Positions 44,738 through 53,974 of a DNA stretch of 64,000 nucleotides are shown piece by piece. Where the stretch lies: contig CALUGI010000017.1 in the NCBI GenBank assembly GCA_944320135.1, positions 1 through 64,000 on the forward strand. Direction: 5' to 3'. Within the stretch, counting starts at the first letter, position 1; each line of letters opens with the position of its first letter. The stretch is from an uncultured Phocaeicola sp. (GTDB lineage: Bacteria > Bacteroidota > Bacteroidia > Bacteroidales > Bacteroidaceae). A program made the translations under genes and the position numbers. The notes under the pieces were generated by a model. The model was not told where the DNA came from and did no database searches. It saw only the letters and a program-made list of their open reading frames with translations.

Positions 44738-45751
44738 TCAGGGAACGTCGATTTCCGTGTTGGTTCCTTCTCCCATTATCTCATCTTCCAAAATGATGTT
44801 GAAGTAATTGTCGCTTGCCGTGGGTTCTTTCACGTTGAACGTGGCTGTGTTCATCATGTTGCGCACGAACTCTACCTGATGGTTGCCCAACGATATTTCC
44901 GTGTTGTCGTCTTTTATCCATGTCAGGCTCACGTTGATGTCATCGCGGTTGTAGATGTAGGCATCTTGGATGTCATCGAATGTCATTGTTCCGGAGATTT
45001 CCGTTTCCGGATACTCGATTGTCAGCGGTTCTTGGTAGAAACCTAAATATATTTCAATCCGTCCTTCGGTGAGTCCGTTTGCAACAAACTTGTAGCCGAA
45101 TATCATTTTGTTCATCGTGATGGTCACTTGGTCGCTTTCTCCCGGAGTGAAGCAGTCGTCGTAGTGTCCTTCGTATCCTCCGATTCGGCCATAGTAACGT
45201 TCCACGCCGGGAGCCATGCCGATTGGTTCCCATCCTCCGTCTTCATCCTTCAGGTCGATGGTGCCATAGCCTAAGTCTGTCATCCACACTTCGGAAGAAT
45301 ATGCAAATTCGTTGGTCAGCTGTGCGTTGAACGGCCGCATGTAAGTTCCGTCAGATTCGCGGTAAATAAGGTCTTTCGCGTCCCGAATCATTGTGGCCTC
45401 GAACTGGTATTTGTAGCCTTCGTAGAGGGTTACGGTGATGTTTTCCGAGTCGTCGAACAGTCCGTAGGCATACGATTCGTAATAGTCCGAGCCGTTTGTG
45501 GCGGCAGTTATATGTATTCCGAGCAAGTCGTTGCCCGATGCTTTGGAAAGCGGGCTTTGTGTCGTTTCAAGGATGTCTCCCGCATAGCCTAACGTCACGG
45601 TGTACGCCTTGGGTTCCGCAGCAGGTTCTTCCGTCACCTCCGAAGGAGCGTCTTCGCCTCCGCTGCACGATGCGAAACTTGCGGCGAAAAGCGCCGCAAC
45701 TAACGTCATGGAATTGGGCATGATTCTGCCGATGGAATCATTTTTTCTCAT
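44738..45751 (-). CDS. Lipoprotein, paralogue 2 of a tandem pair
   Basis: A 337-residue lipoprotein of unknown role. Lipid Cys29 lies in SFASC, followed by SGGEDAPSEV. It shares the layout and several phrases of its downstream paralogue at 43635-44621. The C-terminal end has extra acidic residues. I start at 45751 because a reverse-strand -7 box (45857-45850) overlaps the in-frame ATG at 45853, ruling that start out. It is the first gene of a probable two-gene operon. Confidence 0.7.
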   Translation of the reverse strand: MRKNDSIGRIMPNSMTLVAALFAASFASCSGGEDAPSEVTEEPAAEPKAYTVTLGYAGDILETTQSPLSKASGNDLLGIHITAATNGSDYYESYAYGLFDDSENITVTLYEGYKYQFEATMIRDAKDLIYRESDGTYMRPFNAQLTNEFAYSSEVWMTDLGYGTIDLKDEDGGWEPIGMAPGVERYYGRIGGYEGHYDDCFTPGESDQVTITMNKMIFGYKFVANGLTEGRIEIYLGFYQEPLTIEYPETEISGTMTFDDIQDAYIYNRDDINVSLTWIKDDNTEISLGNHQVEFVRNMMNTATFNVKEPTASDNYFNIILEDEIMGEGTNTEIDVP

Positions 45752-45849
45752 TGTGGTAAGTTTTGTGGCCTCGGCTCCTGAAGGCCGGTTGGTGTTGACT
45801 AAAGAATACGCGGAGCGCATGGTGGCGTATCTTTCATTATTTTCTTCTG

Positions 45850-45857
45850 ACAAATGT
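45850..45857 (-). promoter_or_regulatory. -7 box of the lipoprotein pair
   Basis: The reverse strand reads TACATTTG, a perfect match. A TTTG lies only 12 nt upstream (45873-45870), which is too close for a standard -33 box. Confidence 0.55.
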
Positions 45858-45981
45858 AGATAAATTTAAACAAACGCCATTGTCTTATATATCCTTTTTG
45901 TTTGTCTATTTATATAAATCTTCACATGCCTTAAGTTTTTGTCTGCTCTGTTGGCTCAGTCAGCGTGGAAACGTTTGGAAA

Positions 45982-46065
45982 ACTCCGCCCGGCTTTTCAG
46001 TCGGAAGCGGGCGCGTTTGCCGTTGAGCGCGGCGGAAGTTTTTTCAGAAGCCGCCGCGTTTGTCT
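45982..46065. repeat. 22-bp-period array, site 10
   Basis: Units begin near 45982, 46006, 46026 and 46048, with cores CTCCGCCCGGC, GCGGGCGCG, GCGCGGCGG and GCCGCCGCG. Spacing is looser (20-24). It lies between divergent genes. Confidence 0.65.
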
Positions 46066-46115
46066 TTTCTTATTTTCCCATTCCGCACTTTTTGTAGTTT
46101 ATCTTTCCGAAAATA

Positions 46116-46145
46116 TTGCCGTTTCTGAAATAATCCATAATTTTG
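46116..46145 (+). promoter_or_regulatory. Promoter of the phospholipase D family gene
   Basis: A perfect -7 box TAATTTTG (46138-46145) follows TTG (46116-46118) by 19 nt. The predicted start near 46151 excludes the in-frame TTG at 46143 and supports ATG at 46167. Confidence 0.7.
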
Positions 46146-46166
46146 CGCGATTTGAAAAGACTTGGC

Positions 46167-47468
46167 ATGAGATTTACACCGACCATATACGTTTTGTTGG
46201 CATTGCTCGTTTGTTGTGCAGGAGGACTTCGGGCGCAAGACGTCGTATCGGTTCGGACGGCTGATTCTGCGGGCGTTTACCTGCCTTCCGATTCTCTTTT
46301 CGTGCGTTTTCTGCAAAGCCGCCGGATTCCGGTGACGCAGCACAACAAGCTGACGCTGTTGACGAGCGGAAGGAGCAAGTTCGCGCATCTGTTCGATGAC
46401 ATACGGAGGGCGAAAAAGGACATCCATTTGGAATACTTCAACTTCCGCAACGATTCCATCGCGAAAGAGCTGTTCACGCTTCTGGCCGAGAAAGCGAAAG
46501 AAGGAGTGGAGGTCAGGGCGATGTTCGACGACTTCGGAAATCTTTCCAACAGCCGCCCCCTTCGCAAAGAGCATCTCAAGATGCTGAACGACAGAGGTAT
46601 CGAGATTGTCAAGTTCGACCCTATCCGTTTTCCTTACGTCAACCACATCTTCTGTCGCGACCATCAGAAAATTGTGGTCATCGACGGAGCGACGGGATAC
46701 ACGGGAGGAATGAATATCGCCGACTACTACATCAACGGCCTTCCCGAAATCGGGGCGTGGCGTGACATGCACGTGCGCATCGAAGGCCCTGCCGCAGGAC
46801 AGCTTCAGCGCGCTTTTCTGCATGTATGGAATCAGGAAACGGGGCAGGACATGGGGGGAAGCCGGTATTTTCCGTATGCTTCCGGAGAGATTCGGACGGA
46901 CACCCTCCCGCCGCATTTGGGCAACCAGGTGGCCGTCGTGCAGCGCATCCCCAAAGTGTCGCCCGACATTATTCGGAAAGCCTACATCACGGCATTGGAC
47001 GTGGCGGAGCATAAAGTGCAAATCATTAACCCTTACTTCACGCCTACGCGAAGCGTCAGACGGGCCATAAAGAGGGCGGCGCGGAGAGGCGTGCGCGTAG
47101 AAATCATGATTCCCGGCAAGTCGGATATTCCTTTCACCCCCGATGCCGGCTTCTATATCGCCAACAAACTGCGCAAGGCGGGAGCGCATATCTATGTGTT
47201 CAACGGAGGGTTCCACCACTCGAAGGTGATGATTGTAGACGACCGCTTCTGCACGGTGGGGAGCGCGAACCTGAACAGCCGGAGCCTGCGGTGCGACTAT
47301 GAAATCAATGCGTTCATCTTTGATATTCCCACGACTGCCGAACTTGGCGAAGTTTTCAAGGCCGACAAGCGGAACAGCACGGTGATGACGAAAGAAGAAT
47401 ACCGCAAGCGCGGCCCTTGGAGACGGTTTGTAGGTTGGTTTGCCTTTTTGTTCACTCCTTTGCTCTGA
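46167..47468 (+). CDS. Phospholipase D family protein, cardiolipin synthase-like
   Basis: A 433-residue protein with two intact HKD motifs: His166-Lys168-Asp173 (HQKIVVID) and His351-Lys353-Asp358 (HSKVMIVD), each followed by the usual G(G/S)xN segment (GGMN, GSANLNSRS). This is the pattern of cardiolipin synthases, which join two phosphatidylglycerols. Unlike ClsA it lacks two N-terminal membrane helices and instead starts with what looks like a cleavable signal peptide (1 to about 24, GGLRAQ), so it may act in the periplasm. Cardiolipin synthase is the best guess; another phosphatidyl transferase or nuclease is possible. Confidence 0.83.
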   Translation: MRFTPTIYVLLALLVCCAGGLRAQDVVSVRTADSAGVYLPSDSLFVRFLQSRRIPVTQHNKLTLLTSGRSKFAHLFDDIRRAKKDIHLEYFNFRNDSIAKELFTLLAEKAKEGVEVRAMFDDFGNLSNSRPLRKEHLKMLNDRGIEIVKFDPIRFPYVNHIFCRDHQKIVVIDGATGYTGGMNIADYYINGLPEIGAWRDMHVRIEGPAAGQLQRAFLHVWNQETGQDMGGSRYFPYASGEIRTDTLPPHLGNQVAVVQRIPKVSPDIIRKAYITALDVAEHKVQIINPYFTPTRSVRRAIKRAARRGVRVEIMIPGKSDIPFTPDAGFYIANKLRKAGAHIYVFNGGFHHSKVMIVDDRFCTVGSANLNSRSLRCDYEINAFIFDIPTTAELGEVFKADKRNSTVMTKEEYRKRGPWRRFVGWFAFLFTPLL

Positions 47469-47576
47469 GTCTGCACGTGCATGTCAACTTTGGGTCTGTG
47501 GACTATGCGATATTCTGATTGTCAATTTTTATTGCGTTAATCTGTCGAAATTGGCGGTTATTCCATAGATTTTTTT

Positions 47577-47584
47577 TATTTTTG
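47577..47584 (+). promoter_or_regulatory. -7 box of the holB-ricT-gldH run
   Basis: TATTTTTG is a perfect match ending 28 nt before the start at 47612. TTGG at 47551-47554 lies 22 nt upstream. The box lies inside the upstream extension of the open frame, which supports the start at 47612. Confidence 0.55.
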
Positions 47585-47611
47585 TCCGACTATATCAAAT
47601 CAAGCCAAAAT

Positions 47612-48742
47612 ATGCCATTGTTTAGAGATGTAGTGGGCCAGGATGAAGCGAAGCGTTTTCTTGCCGGGTGCGTGCGCAGCGGAAAGGTGCCTCATGCCCT
47701 TCTGTTTTCAGGGGCGGAGGGGAGCGGAAAATTGGCTTTGGCTCTTGCTCTTGCAAACTACCTTCTTTGCGAAAACCGCAGGGAGGACGATTCTTGCGGG
47801 GCGTGCCCGTCATGCAGAATGACGGAACGTCTGGCGCATCCCGACTTGCATTTCGCTTTTCCTGTCGTCAAGAGGAAGAGCGGAAAGGACGCTGTGTGCG
47901 ATGACTTTCTTCCGCAGTGGCGCGCGATGCTGGAACGCGGAACTTACGTGAGTTTCCGGCAATGGGCGGAACAGCTTGACGCAGGCAACCAGCAGCCGCA
48001 GATTTATGTGCGCGAGAGCGATGAAATACAGCGGAAGCTGTCGCTCAAGTCGAGCCGGGGCGGATACAAGGTGATGCTCGTGTGGCTGCCCGAAAAGATG
48101 AACGCGGAGTGCGCCGACAAGCTGCTGAAACTGCTTGAAGAGCCTCCCCTTCAGACTGTATTCCTGCTGGTGAGCGAAGAGCCCGGATTGCTTCCGGCTA
48201 CGGTTGTCAGCCGCACCCAGCGGATAGCGTTGCGCCCTTTGGACGATGCGGAAGTGTCGGGCTTTTTGCGCAGGCGTTTCGGCCTTTCGGAAGAAGATTC
48301 GCGGCGGTTGGCCCGGCAGTCGGAAGGAAGCATTCTCAAAGCGCTCGACCGTATGCGTCTGGGCGACGAGCGGCGGCTGCAGTTCGAACTTTTCACGGGA
48401 CTGATGCGCACGGCTTACCGCAGGGACGTCCGTGCGTTGAAGGCGTGGAGCGACCGGGCGGCATGCTTGGGACGCGAGCGGCAGAAAGAGCTGCTGGAGT
48501 ATTGCCAGCGTATGGTGAGGGAGAGCTTCGCTGCCAACTTCCGCCGTCCTGAGATGGTGTGCATGGACGAGGATGAAGAGCGTTTCGCTTCAAGGTTTTC
48601 CCCTTTCATCAACGAGGGGAACGTCTTTCAAGTGTCCGGCCTTCTGGAAGAAGCTCAGGGGCATATCGAACGCAACGCGAACCCTCGTATGGTTTTCTTC
48701 GACATGGCATTGCGGCTGACAGTGGAAATGAAACAAGGATAA
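47612..48742 (+). CDS. holB: DNA polymerase III subunit delta prime
   Basis: The clamp-loader stator subunit that helps load the beta sliding clamp. The 376-residue AAA+ protein has a P-loop GAEGSGK (34-40), a four-Cys zinc module (Cys53, Cys62, Cys65, Cys68), LLKLLEEPP as the helix after sensor regions, and SRTQR in the SRC-motif position where many clamp-loader subunits have SRC. The C-terminal collar starts near 215. It is followed by ricT after 7 nt and then gldH, a cluster I recall from Bacteroides. Confidence 0.9.
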   Translation: MPLFRDVVGQDEAKRFLAGCVRSGKVPHALLFSGAEGSGKLALALALANYLLCENRREDDSCGACPSCRMTERLAHPDLHFAFPVVKRKSGKDAVCDDFLPQWRAMLERGTYVSFRQWAEQLDAGNQQPQIYVRESDEIQRKLSLKSSRGGYKVMLVWLPEKMNAECADKLLKLLEEPPLQTVFLLVSEEPGLLPATVVSRTQRIALRPLDDAEVSGFLRRRFGLSEEDSRRLARQSEGSILKALDRMRLGDERRLQFELFTGLMRTAYRRDVRALKAWSDRAACLGRERQKELLEYCQRMVRESFAANFRRPEMVCMDEDEERFASRFSPFINEGNVFQVSGLLEEAQGHIERNANPRMVFFDMALRLTVEMKQG

Positions 48743-48749
48743 TGCTTTT

Positions 48750-50174
48750 ATGAACGAATTCAAACTGAAGAACGGAAGCGGCTCTTTGTGCCGCAAGGGC
48801 TGCGGACGCCAGGACAACAAACTGAACGCTTACGACTGGCTGGCCGACGTGCCGGGCAGCCGCGGCGAGTGCGACATGGTGGAGGTGCAGTTCAAGAACA
48901 CGCGCAAGGGCTACTTCCGCAATGCCAACGGCCTTTCTTTGGAGAAGGGCGACGTGGTGGCTGTGGAGGCGAGTCCGGGCCACGACATCGGGACGGTGAG
49001 CATGACCGGACGCCTTGTGCGGCTCCAGATGCGCAAGTGCGGCGTCAGGCCCGATGCGGAGGTCCGCCGCGTTTACCGCAAGGCGAAACCCGCAGATATG
49101 GAAAAATATGCGGAGGCCAAGTCGCGCGAGCACGACACGATGATCCGTTCGCGGCAGATAGCGGCGAACCTGGGGCTTCAGATGAAGATAGGCGACGTGG
49201 AATATCAGGGCGACGGCAACAAGGCCATATTCTATTATATAGCGGACGAGAGGGTTGACTTCCGCCAGCTGATTAAAGTGCTTGCGGAGACGTTCCGCGT
49301 GCGGATCGAGATGAAGCAGATCGGGGCGCGCCAGGAAGCGGGGCGCATCGGAGGCATCGGCCCTTGCGGGCGCGAGCTTTGCTGCGCGGCCTGGATGACG
49401 AGCTTCGTGTCCGTGTCTACGGGAGCCGCGCGCTTTCAGGACATCTCTCTGAACCCCCAGAAACTGGCCGGACAGTGCGCCAAGCTGAAGTGCTGCCTCA
49501 ATTATGAGGTGGACGCATACGTGGAATGCCAGAAAAGGCTTCCGAGCAGGGAGGTTGCGTTGGAGACGCGCGAGGGAACGTATTACTATTTCAAGGCGGA
49601 CATCCTGAGAGGGTTGGTGACGTACAGCACCGACAAGGGCTTCCTTGCGAATGAAGTGACGGTTACGGCCCGGCGCGCGTTTGAGGTGATCGGCATGAAC
49701 AGGCAGGGCGAGAAGCCGGACACGCTTTGCGAAGACGGGCGTTCCCGCGAACCGGCGCGCCCGAAGGACTTGCTGGAGCAGGAGAGCCTGACCCGCTTCG
49801 ACAAAGGCGGCGGAAAGAGAAAGAAGAGACGCAATCCGCAGCCTTCCTCCGGCGGAGAAGGGAAGGAGGCTTCCGCAAAAGGCGGAGGAAGGCGCGGCAT
49901 GTCCGGACAAGGCCCTGAAGGGGAGCGCGGCCGGCAGCCGGGCAGGCCCCCCCGCAAGAAGGCGGCCGATGCGGAAGATGCGGCTTCGCGCCAGCCGCAT
50001 AGCCGGCGGAAGCAGGATGACGGCGGCGCGCGGGAGCGCCGGGAGGCTTTTCCGCGTTCGGAGCGCGGCGGCAGGAAGGGGCGGAAAAGCGGCGGAGGCA
50101 AACGTCCGGACGGTGCGGAAGGCGGCAACCTTTCAAGCGGAGGCGATGGGACGGTTTCCGGCGTTCAGGCGTAA
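48750..50174 (+). CDS. ricT: PSP1 domain protein, RicT-like
   Basis: A 474-residue cytoplasmic protein. The PSP1 core (about 40-290) carries the conserved cysteine sets of RicT/YaaT: CGRELCCAAW and CAKLKCCLNYE, plus IGGIGPCG. In Bacillus, RicT with RicA and RicF holds iron-sulfur clusters and affects RNA processing and phosphorelay; whether that holds here is unknown. An N-terminal extension has CRKGCGRQ. The last 140 residues or so (335-474) are almost all Gly, Arg, Lys, Ser, Pro and Glu, a basic disordered tail. It starts 7 nt after holB and is followed by gldH. Confidence 0.85.
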   Translation: MNEFKLKNGSGSLCRKGCGRQDNKLNAYDWLADVPGSRGECDMVEVQFKNTRKGYFRNANGLSLEKGDVVAVEASPGHDIGTVSMTGRLVRLQMRKCGVRPDAEVRRVYRKAKPADMEKYAEAKSREHDTMIRSRQIAANLGLQMKIGDVEYQGDGNKAIFYYIADERVDFRQLIKVLAETFRVRIEMKQIGARQEAGRIGGIGPCGRELCCAAWMTSFVSVSTGAARFQDISLNPQKLAGQCAKLKCCLNYEVDAYVECQKRLPSREVALETREGTYYYFKADILRGLVTYSTDKGFLANEVTVTARRAFEVIGMNRQGEKPDTLCEDGRSREPARPKDLLEQESLTRFDKGGGKRKKRRNPQPSSGGEGKEASAKGGGRRGMSGQGPEGERGRQPGRPPRKKAADAEDAASRQPHSRRKQDDGGARERREAFPRSERGGRKGRKSGGGKRPDGAEGGNLSSGGDGTVSGVQA

Positions 50175-50193
50175 CGTTGCGCCGCTCGGCCGT

Positions 50194-50682
50194 ATGCTGC
50201 CGCGGCGGAAACGGGGGGCGCCCTTCCTCGCATTCCTGTTCTGCCTGTTCCTTTCGTGCAGGGATGCCGTCGTTTTCCATTCCTATCAAGCGGTATCGGA
50301 GCGTTCGGGGTGGGAGAGAAGCGACTCGTTGAGCTTCCTTCTTCCCTCCGGTCTGCCTCCCCGCGCATATACGCTGGAGATAGGGGTGCGGAATACGGAC
50401 GCATATCCTTATCGGGACATTTGGCTTGCCGTCGTGCGGACGGTTCCGGGCGGCACGCTTCCGGTTGCGGCCGATACGCTCCATTTCTGCCTGGCGGACG
50501 AAAAAGGCCGGTGGAACAATGCGGGCGGCTCAGGGAGGCATTACCAGAGCGCTTTCATTTGCGGCAGGCCTTTCCGGGTCGGGGCCGACTCGTGCGGGGG
50601 AGTCCTTCATATCGCGCATATCATGCGCGACAATCCTTTGTTTGGAATATCGGACATAGGGGTACGCTTGCTGGAGAAGTGA
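50194..50682 (+). CDS. gldH: GldH-like lipoprotein
   Basis: A 162-residue lipoprotein. The signal peptide has a basic start (MLPRRKRG) and lipid Cys22 in LFLSC. The mature domain shows YQAVSERSGWERSDSLSF and the C-terminal NPLFGISDIGVRLLEK typical of GldH as I recall it. GldH is needed for gliding in Flavobacterium but is widespread in non-gliding Bacteroidetes, where its role is unknown. ATG at 50146 in the same frame would overlap ricT and give a long N-terminus, so I prefer 50194, 20 nt after the ricT stop. Confidence 0.82.
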   Translation: MLPRRKRGAPFLAFLFCLFLSCRDAVVFHSYQAVSERSGWERSDSLSFLLPSGLPPRAYTLEIGVRNTDAYPYRDIWLAVVRTVPGGTLPVAADTLHFCLADEKGRWNNAGGSGRHYQSAFICGRPFRVGADSCGGVLHIAHIMRDNPLFGISDIGVRLLEK

Positions 50683-50688
50683 CTTTTT

Positions 50689-52143
50689 TCACTTTTCTCT
50701 TGCAGCGTCTATCCGCAAGAAGGCGAACAGAAGGAGGGTGAACCCCCACAGCGACGAGCCCCCGTAGCTGAAGAAAGGGAGCGGAATGCCGATAACGGGC
50801 GTAAGTCCCAGCACCATTCCTACATTGATGAACAGATGGAAGAAGAAGATTCCCGCTACGCAGTAGCCGTACACCCTTCCGAAGCGCGTTGTCTGCCGTT
50901 CCGCCAGGGCAATGAGCCGGAGCACGAGCGCCGTGAAAGCCAGAATGACGGCAGCCGCCCCGACAAAGCCCTGTTCTTCTCCGACCGTGCAGAAAATGAA
51001 GTCGGTGTCTTGTTCCGGCACGTATTTCAGTTTGGTTTGCGTGCCGTTGAGGAACCCTTTTCCGAACAGCCCTCCCGATCCGATGGCAATCTTGCTTTGA
51101 TTTACGTTGTATCCGGCTCCGGAAGGGTCGTCTTTCATTCCGAGCAGCACTTCGATGCGCACCTTCTGGTGCGGCTCAAGGACGCGGTTGAATACGTAGT
51201 CGGTTGAGAACAGGAACGCGACGGACGCCGCCGCAAACAGCATGACGTATAAGTAGCCGCGCATCCTTTCGCGCAAAAAGAGGACAAGCAGGAAGATTTC
51301 AGCCGCTCCGCATGTCCATAGCAGAAGGGTGCATACGTCGAAAGGGATGACATAGCATGAAAAAAGGCTTCCTATGAGTATGCTGCCCCCGCCGGCAGAC
51401 GCGATGTATGCAGCTCCGCGCGACTCGCGGCTTCCGCATGTTTTTGTCAGAAGGGCGGTGAGAAGGATGATCAGCGCCAGTACGGAAAACTCTCCCCATG
51501 AGGTCATGCCGTCAGGCATTGCAGTTTCTCCGAATTTTAGCCCGACGATAAAAAAAACGACGGCGCAAATGCCTGAAAAAAGGGCGGCCCCTGTCATTCC
51601 CTCCCGATAAAGCGCCAGGAGGAACGACAGGTAGACCAATGCGGAGCCCGTTTCTTTCTGGAGGACGATCAGCGCTGCCGGAAGGAACACGATGCCCAGC
51701 GCGGCAAGCGCGTTGCGGGGATTTTTCATGGAGAACGTATATCCGCCCACGTATTTCGCCAGCGCCAGTGCGGTGGCGAACTTGGCGAACTCGGCCGGCT
51801 GCAGGCTGACTGGCCCCAGCACGATCCATGAGCGCGAGCCTTTTATCTCATGGGGGTTGAATACGGTTCCGAACAGCAGGACGGCCAACAGAAAGTAAAT
51901 CAGATAAGCGTAGGTGTCGTATATGCGGTCTTCAAGCATGAGCAGCACGAATCCTAAGCAGCACGAGCAGGCAATCCATGCCAATTGCTTGCCGGCCCTT
52001 GTGGAGAAATCGAAAAATTCCGGTTCTCCGTAGCTGTAGCTGGCTCCGCAGATGCTTAACCATCCGCCGATGACCAGTACAACATACAGCCCGATTGTCC
52101 ACCAGTCTACGTTTTTCCATACGTTACCTCTCGTGCGAACCAT
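50689..52143 (-). CDS. rodA: Rod-shape peptidoglycan polymerase RodA
   Basis: RodA is the SEDS-family glycosyltransferase that elongates side-wall peptidoglycan together with PBP2. The 484-residue protein has about ten membrane segments. It carries the SEDS features VSLQPAEFAKFATALALAKY, LKYVPEQDTDFIFCTVGEEQGFVG and, near the end, PVIGIPLPFFSYGGSSL. It is somewhat longer than E. coli RodA because of an extended middle region. It is the last gene of the mre operon, and its start overlaps the PBP2 stop by 20 bp. It faces gldH tail to tail with only 6 nt between. Confidence 0.95.
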   Translation of the reverse strand: MVRTRGNVWKNVDWWTIGLYVVLVIGGWLSICGASYSYGEPEFFDFSTRAGKQLAWIACSCCLGFVLLMLEDRIYDTYAYLIYFLLAVLLFGTVFNPHEIKGSRSWIVLGPVSLQPAEFAKFATALALAKYVGGYTFSMKNPRNALAALGIVFLPAALIVLQKETGSALVYLSFLLALYREGMTGAALFSGICAVVFFIVGLKFGETAMPDGMTSWGEFSVLALIILLTALLTKTCGSRESRGAAYIASAGGGSILIGSLFSCYVIPFDVCTLLLWTCGAAEIFLLVLFLRERMRGYLYVMLFAAASVAFLFSTDYVFNRVLEPHQKVRIEVLLGMKDDPSGAGYNVNQSKIAIGSGGLFGKGFLNGTQTKLKYVPEQDTDFIFCTVGEEQGFVGAAAVILAFTALVLRLIALAERQTTRFGRVYGYCVAGIFFFHLFINVGMVLGLTPVIGIPLPFFSYGGSSLWGFTLLLFAFLRIDAAREK

Positions 52144-53974
52144 AGTCTATCCTCCTGTGTTGAATGTCTTCCGCCAGTTTCTCGTCTTGCGGCGAAAGTT
52201 TTCCTTTCAAATATTTTTCAATGACCAGCCTTCCGATGGGAACTCCGTAGACGGCTCCGAAGCCTCCGTTCTCTACATACACGGCTACTGCAATTTTCGG
52301 GTCGTCCATTGGGGCGAACCCCATGAATGCCGAGTGGTCTTTTCCTCTGTTCTGCGCCGTTCCCGTCTTTCCGCACACTTCGATGTCCGGCAGGTTCGCC
52401 ATGCGGCATGTCCCTCCTGTCACGGCCGCCCGCATTCCCTGCACTACTTCCTCGTAATGCGAACGGTCAGCCATTGTGTATCTTTTCTCCATGTATCGCG
52501 GGTCGATCCCTTCCCCCTCGACGTCCTTCACGACGTGCGGCGTGACGAAGTACCCCCGGTTGGCTATGGTTGCTCCCAAGTTGGCTATTTGGAGCGGCGT
52601 CAGCGTCACTTCTCCCTGCCCGATGGATATGCTGATGATGGTCAGTCCGTTCCAAGACCCCCGGTAGGCTTTGTCGTAGACGCTTGCGTTTGGGATAAAT
52701 CCCCTTTTTTCTCCCGGAAGGTCAATCCCCAAGGCGTATCCGAATCCCATCGATACCATGTAGTCGCGCCATCTGTTGAGCGCGTTTTGCGGGGAAGCGT
52801 ACTTTTCCTTGTTTCCAATCATGTGATACAGTCCCCAACAGAAATATCCGTTGCACGAGGTGGCTATGGCAGGGACGAGCGGCAGGGGGGAGGGGTGGGC
52901 ATGGCATCCCACATGGAGCCCTCGGAAACTGAAGCCGTGGTTGCAGGGATAAAGAGTGGAAGGAGTGACGATCCCTTCCTGCAGGAAAGTCAGCGCTTGT
53001 GCGGTCTTGAACGTAGATCCGGGAGGGTATGTGCCCATGATGGCCCGGTTGAGCAGGGGTTTCCACGGATCGCTTGCCATTATCCTGTGGTTCTTTCCCC
53101 GGTTTCTTCCCGCCATCAGTTTGGGGCTGTAAGCAGGCGAGGACACAAGGCACAGCACTTCTCCTGTAGAAGGTTCGATGGCGACCACGCTTCCGATTTT
53201 TCCTTCCAGAAGACGTTCGCCTAATTGCTGCAGCTCTATGTCAAGGCTCAATTTCAGATTCTTTCCCGCTACGGGCGCTTTGTCGAACTTTCCGTCCATA
53301 TAGCTTCCTCGGATTCGTCCGCGCGCGTCTCTCAGGAGAATCTCCACTCCTTTCTCTCCGCGCAACTGCTTCTCATAAGAGCGTTCCACGCCCAATTTGC
53401 CGATGAAGTCTCCCTGGGTGTAGTATTCGTCTTTCTCCATTTCCGCCTTCGACACTTCTGCGATATCGCCCAGGATGTGGGCTCCCGCATCGCAACTGTA
53501 CTGGCGGACCGTTCTTCGCTGTATGTAGAATCCGGGAAACTTGAACAGTTTTTCTCGGAATATTCCGCACTCCTCAGCCGACAGTTGGGTCAGGAGCGCT
53601 TGGTGCGTGTAGGGCGAGTATCCCGGATTTCGGCGGCGGTCTTTCAGGTTCTTGAACCGTTCCCGCAAGAATTCCGGGGAGATGTCGAGCGTGCGGCACA
53701 AGTCGGCCGTATCCAGGCCGGCAATTTCCTTCATGATGACGGTGATGTCGTATGCAGGCTGGTTGTAGACCAGAAGGTTTCCGTTCCGGTCGTAGATGAC
53801 TCCCCGGCTTGGGTATTGTATTCTCTTCAAGAGCGCATTGCTGTCTGCGTTTTTCTTGTAGTCTTCGCTCATGATCTGGAGAGAAAGCAGACGCGCGATG
53901 AAGACGACGGCAACGGCAACCGCCGCTCCGGCTATGACAAACTTCCGTTTCTCCAATCTATAGTTGCGTTCCAC
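52124..53974 (-). CDS. mrdA: Penicillin-binding protein 2
   Basis: PBP2 is the transpeptidase partner of RodA. The 616-residue protein has one N-terminal membrane helix (about 12-34), a pedestal domain, and a transpeptidase domain with Ser320-Thr-Phe-Lys323 (STFK), SCN in ATSCNGYFC and KTGTAQN. I choose GTG at 53974: it overlaps the mreD TAG (TAGTG) and has AGGAGGGGG 6-8 nt upstream, a strong Shine-Dalgarno-like site unusual for this group. An ATG at 54013 would add 13 residues and overlap mreD by 40 bp. Confidence 0.93.
   Translation of the reverse strand: MERNYRLEKRKFVIAGAAVAVAVVFIARLLSLQIMSEDYKKNADSNALLKRIQYPSRGVIYDRNGNLLVYNQPAYDITVIMKEIAGLDTADLCRTLDISPEFLRERFKNLKDRRRNPGYSPYTHQALLTQLSAEECGIFREKLFKFPGFYIQRRTVRQYSCDAGAHILGDIAEVSKAEMEKDEYYTQGDFIGKLGVERSYEKQLRGEKGVEILLRDARGRIRGSYMDGKFDKAPVAGKNLKLSLDIELQQLGERLLEGKIGSVVAIEPSTGEVLCLVSSPAYSPKLMAGRNRGKNHRIMASDPWKPLLNRAIMGTYPPGSTFKTAQALTFLQEGIVTPSTLYPCNHGFSFRGLHVGCHAHPSPLPLVPAIATSCNGYFCWGLYHMIGNKEKYASPQNALNRWRDYMVSMGFGYALGIDLPGEKRGFIPNASVYDKAYRGSWNGLTIISISIGQGEVTLTPLQIANLGATIANRGYFVTPHVVKDVEGEGIDPRYMEKRYTMADRSHYEEVVQGMRAAVTGGTCRMANLPDIEVCGKTGTAQNRGKDHSAFMGFAPMDDPKIAVAVYVENGGFGAVYGVPIGRLVIEKYLKGKLSPQDEKLAEDIQHRRIDYGSHER

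Larger units (their letters stand above)
45752..46166. other. 415-nt divergent gap
   Basis: This holds the reverse -7 box for the lipoprotein pair (45850-45857, giving a leader of about 95 nt), a 22-bp-period array (45982-46065) and the forward promoter of the phospholipase D gene (46116-46145). No gene is evident. Confidence 0.65.
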
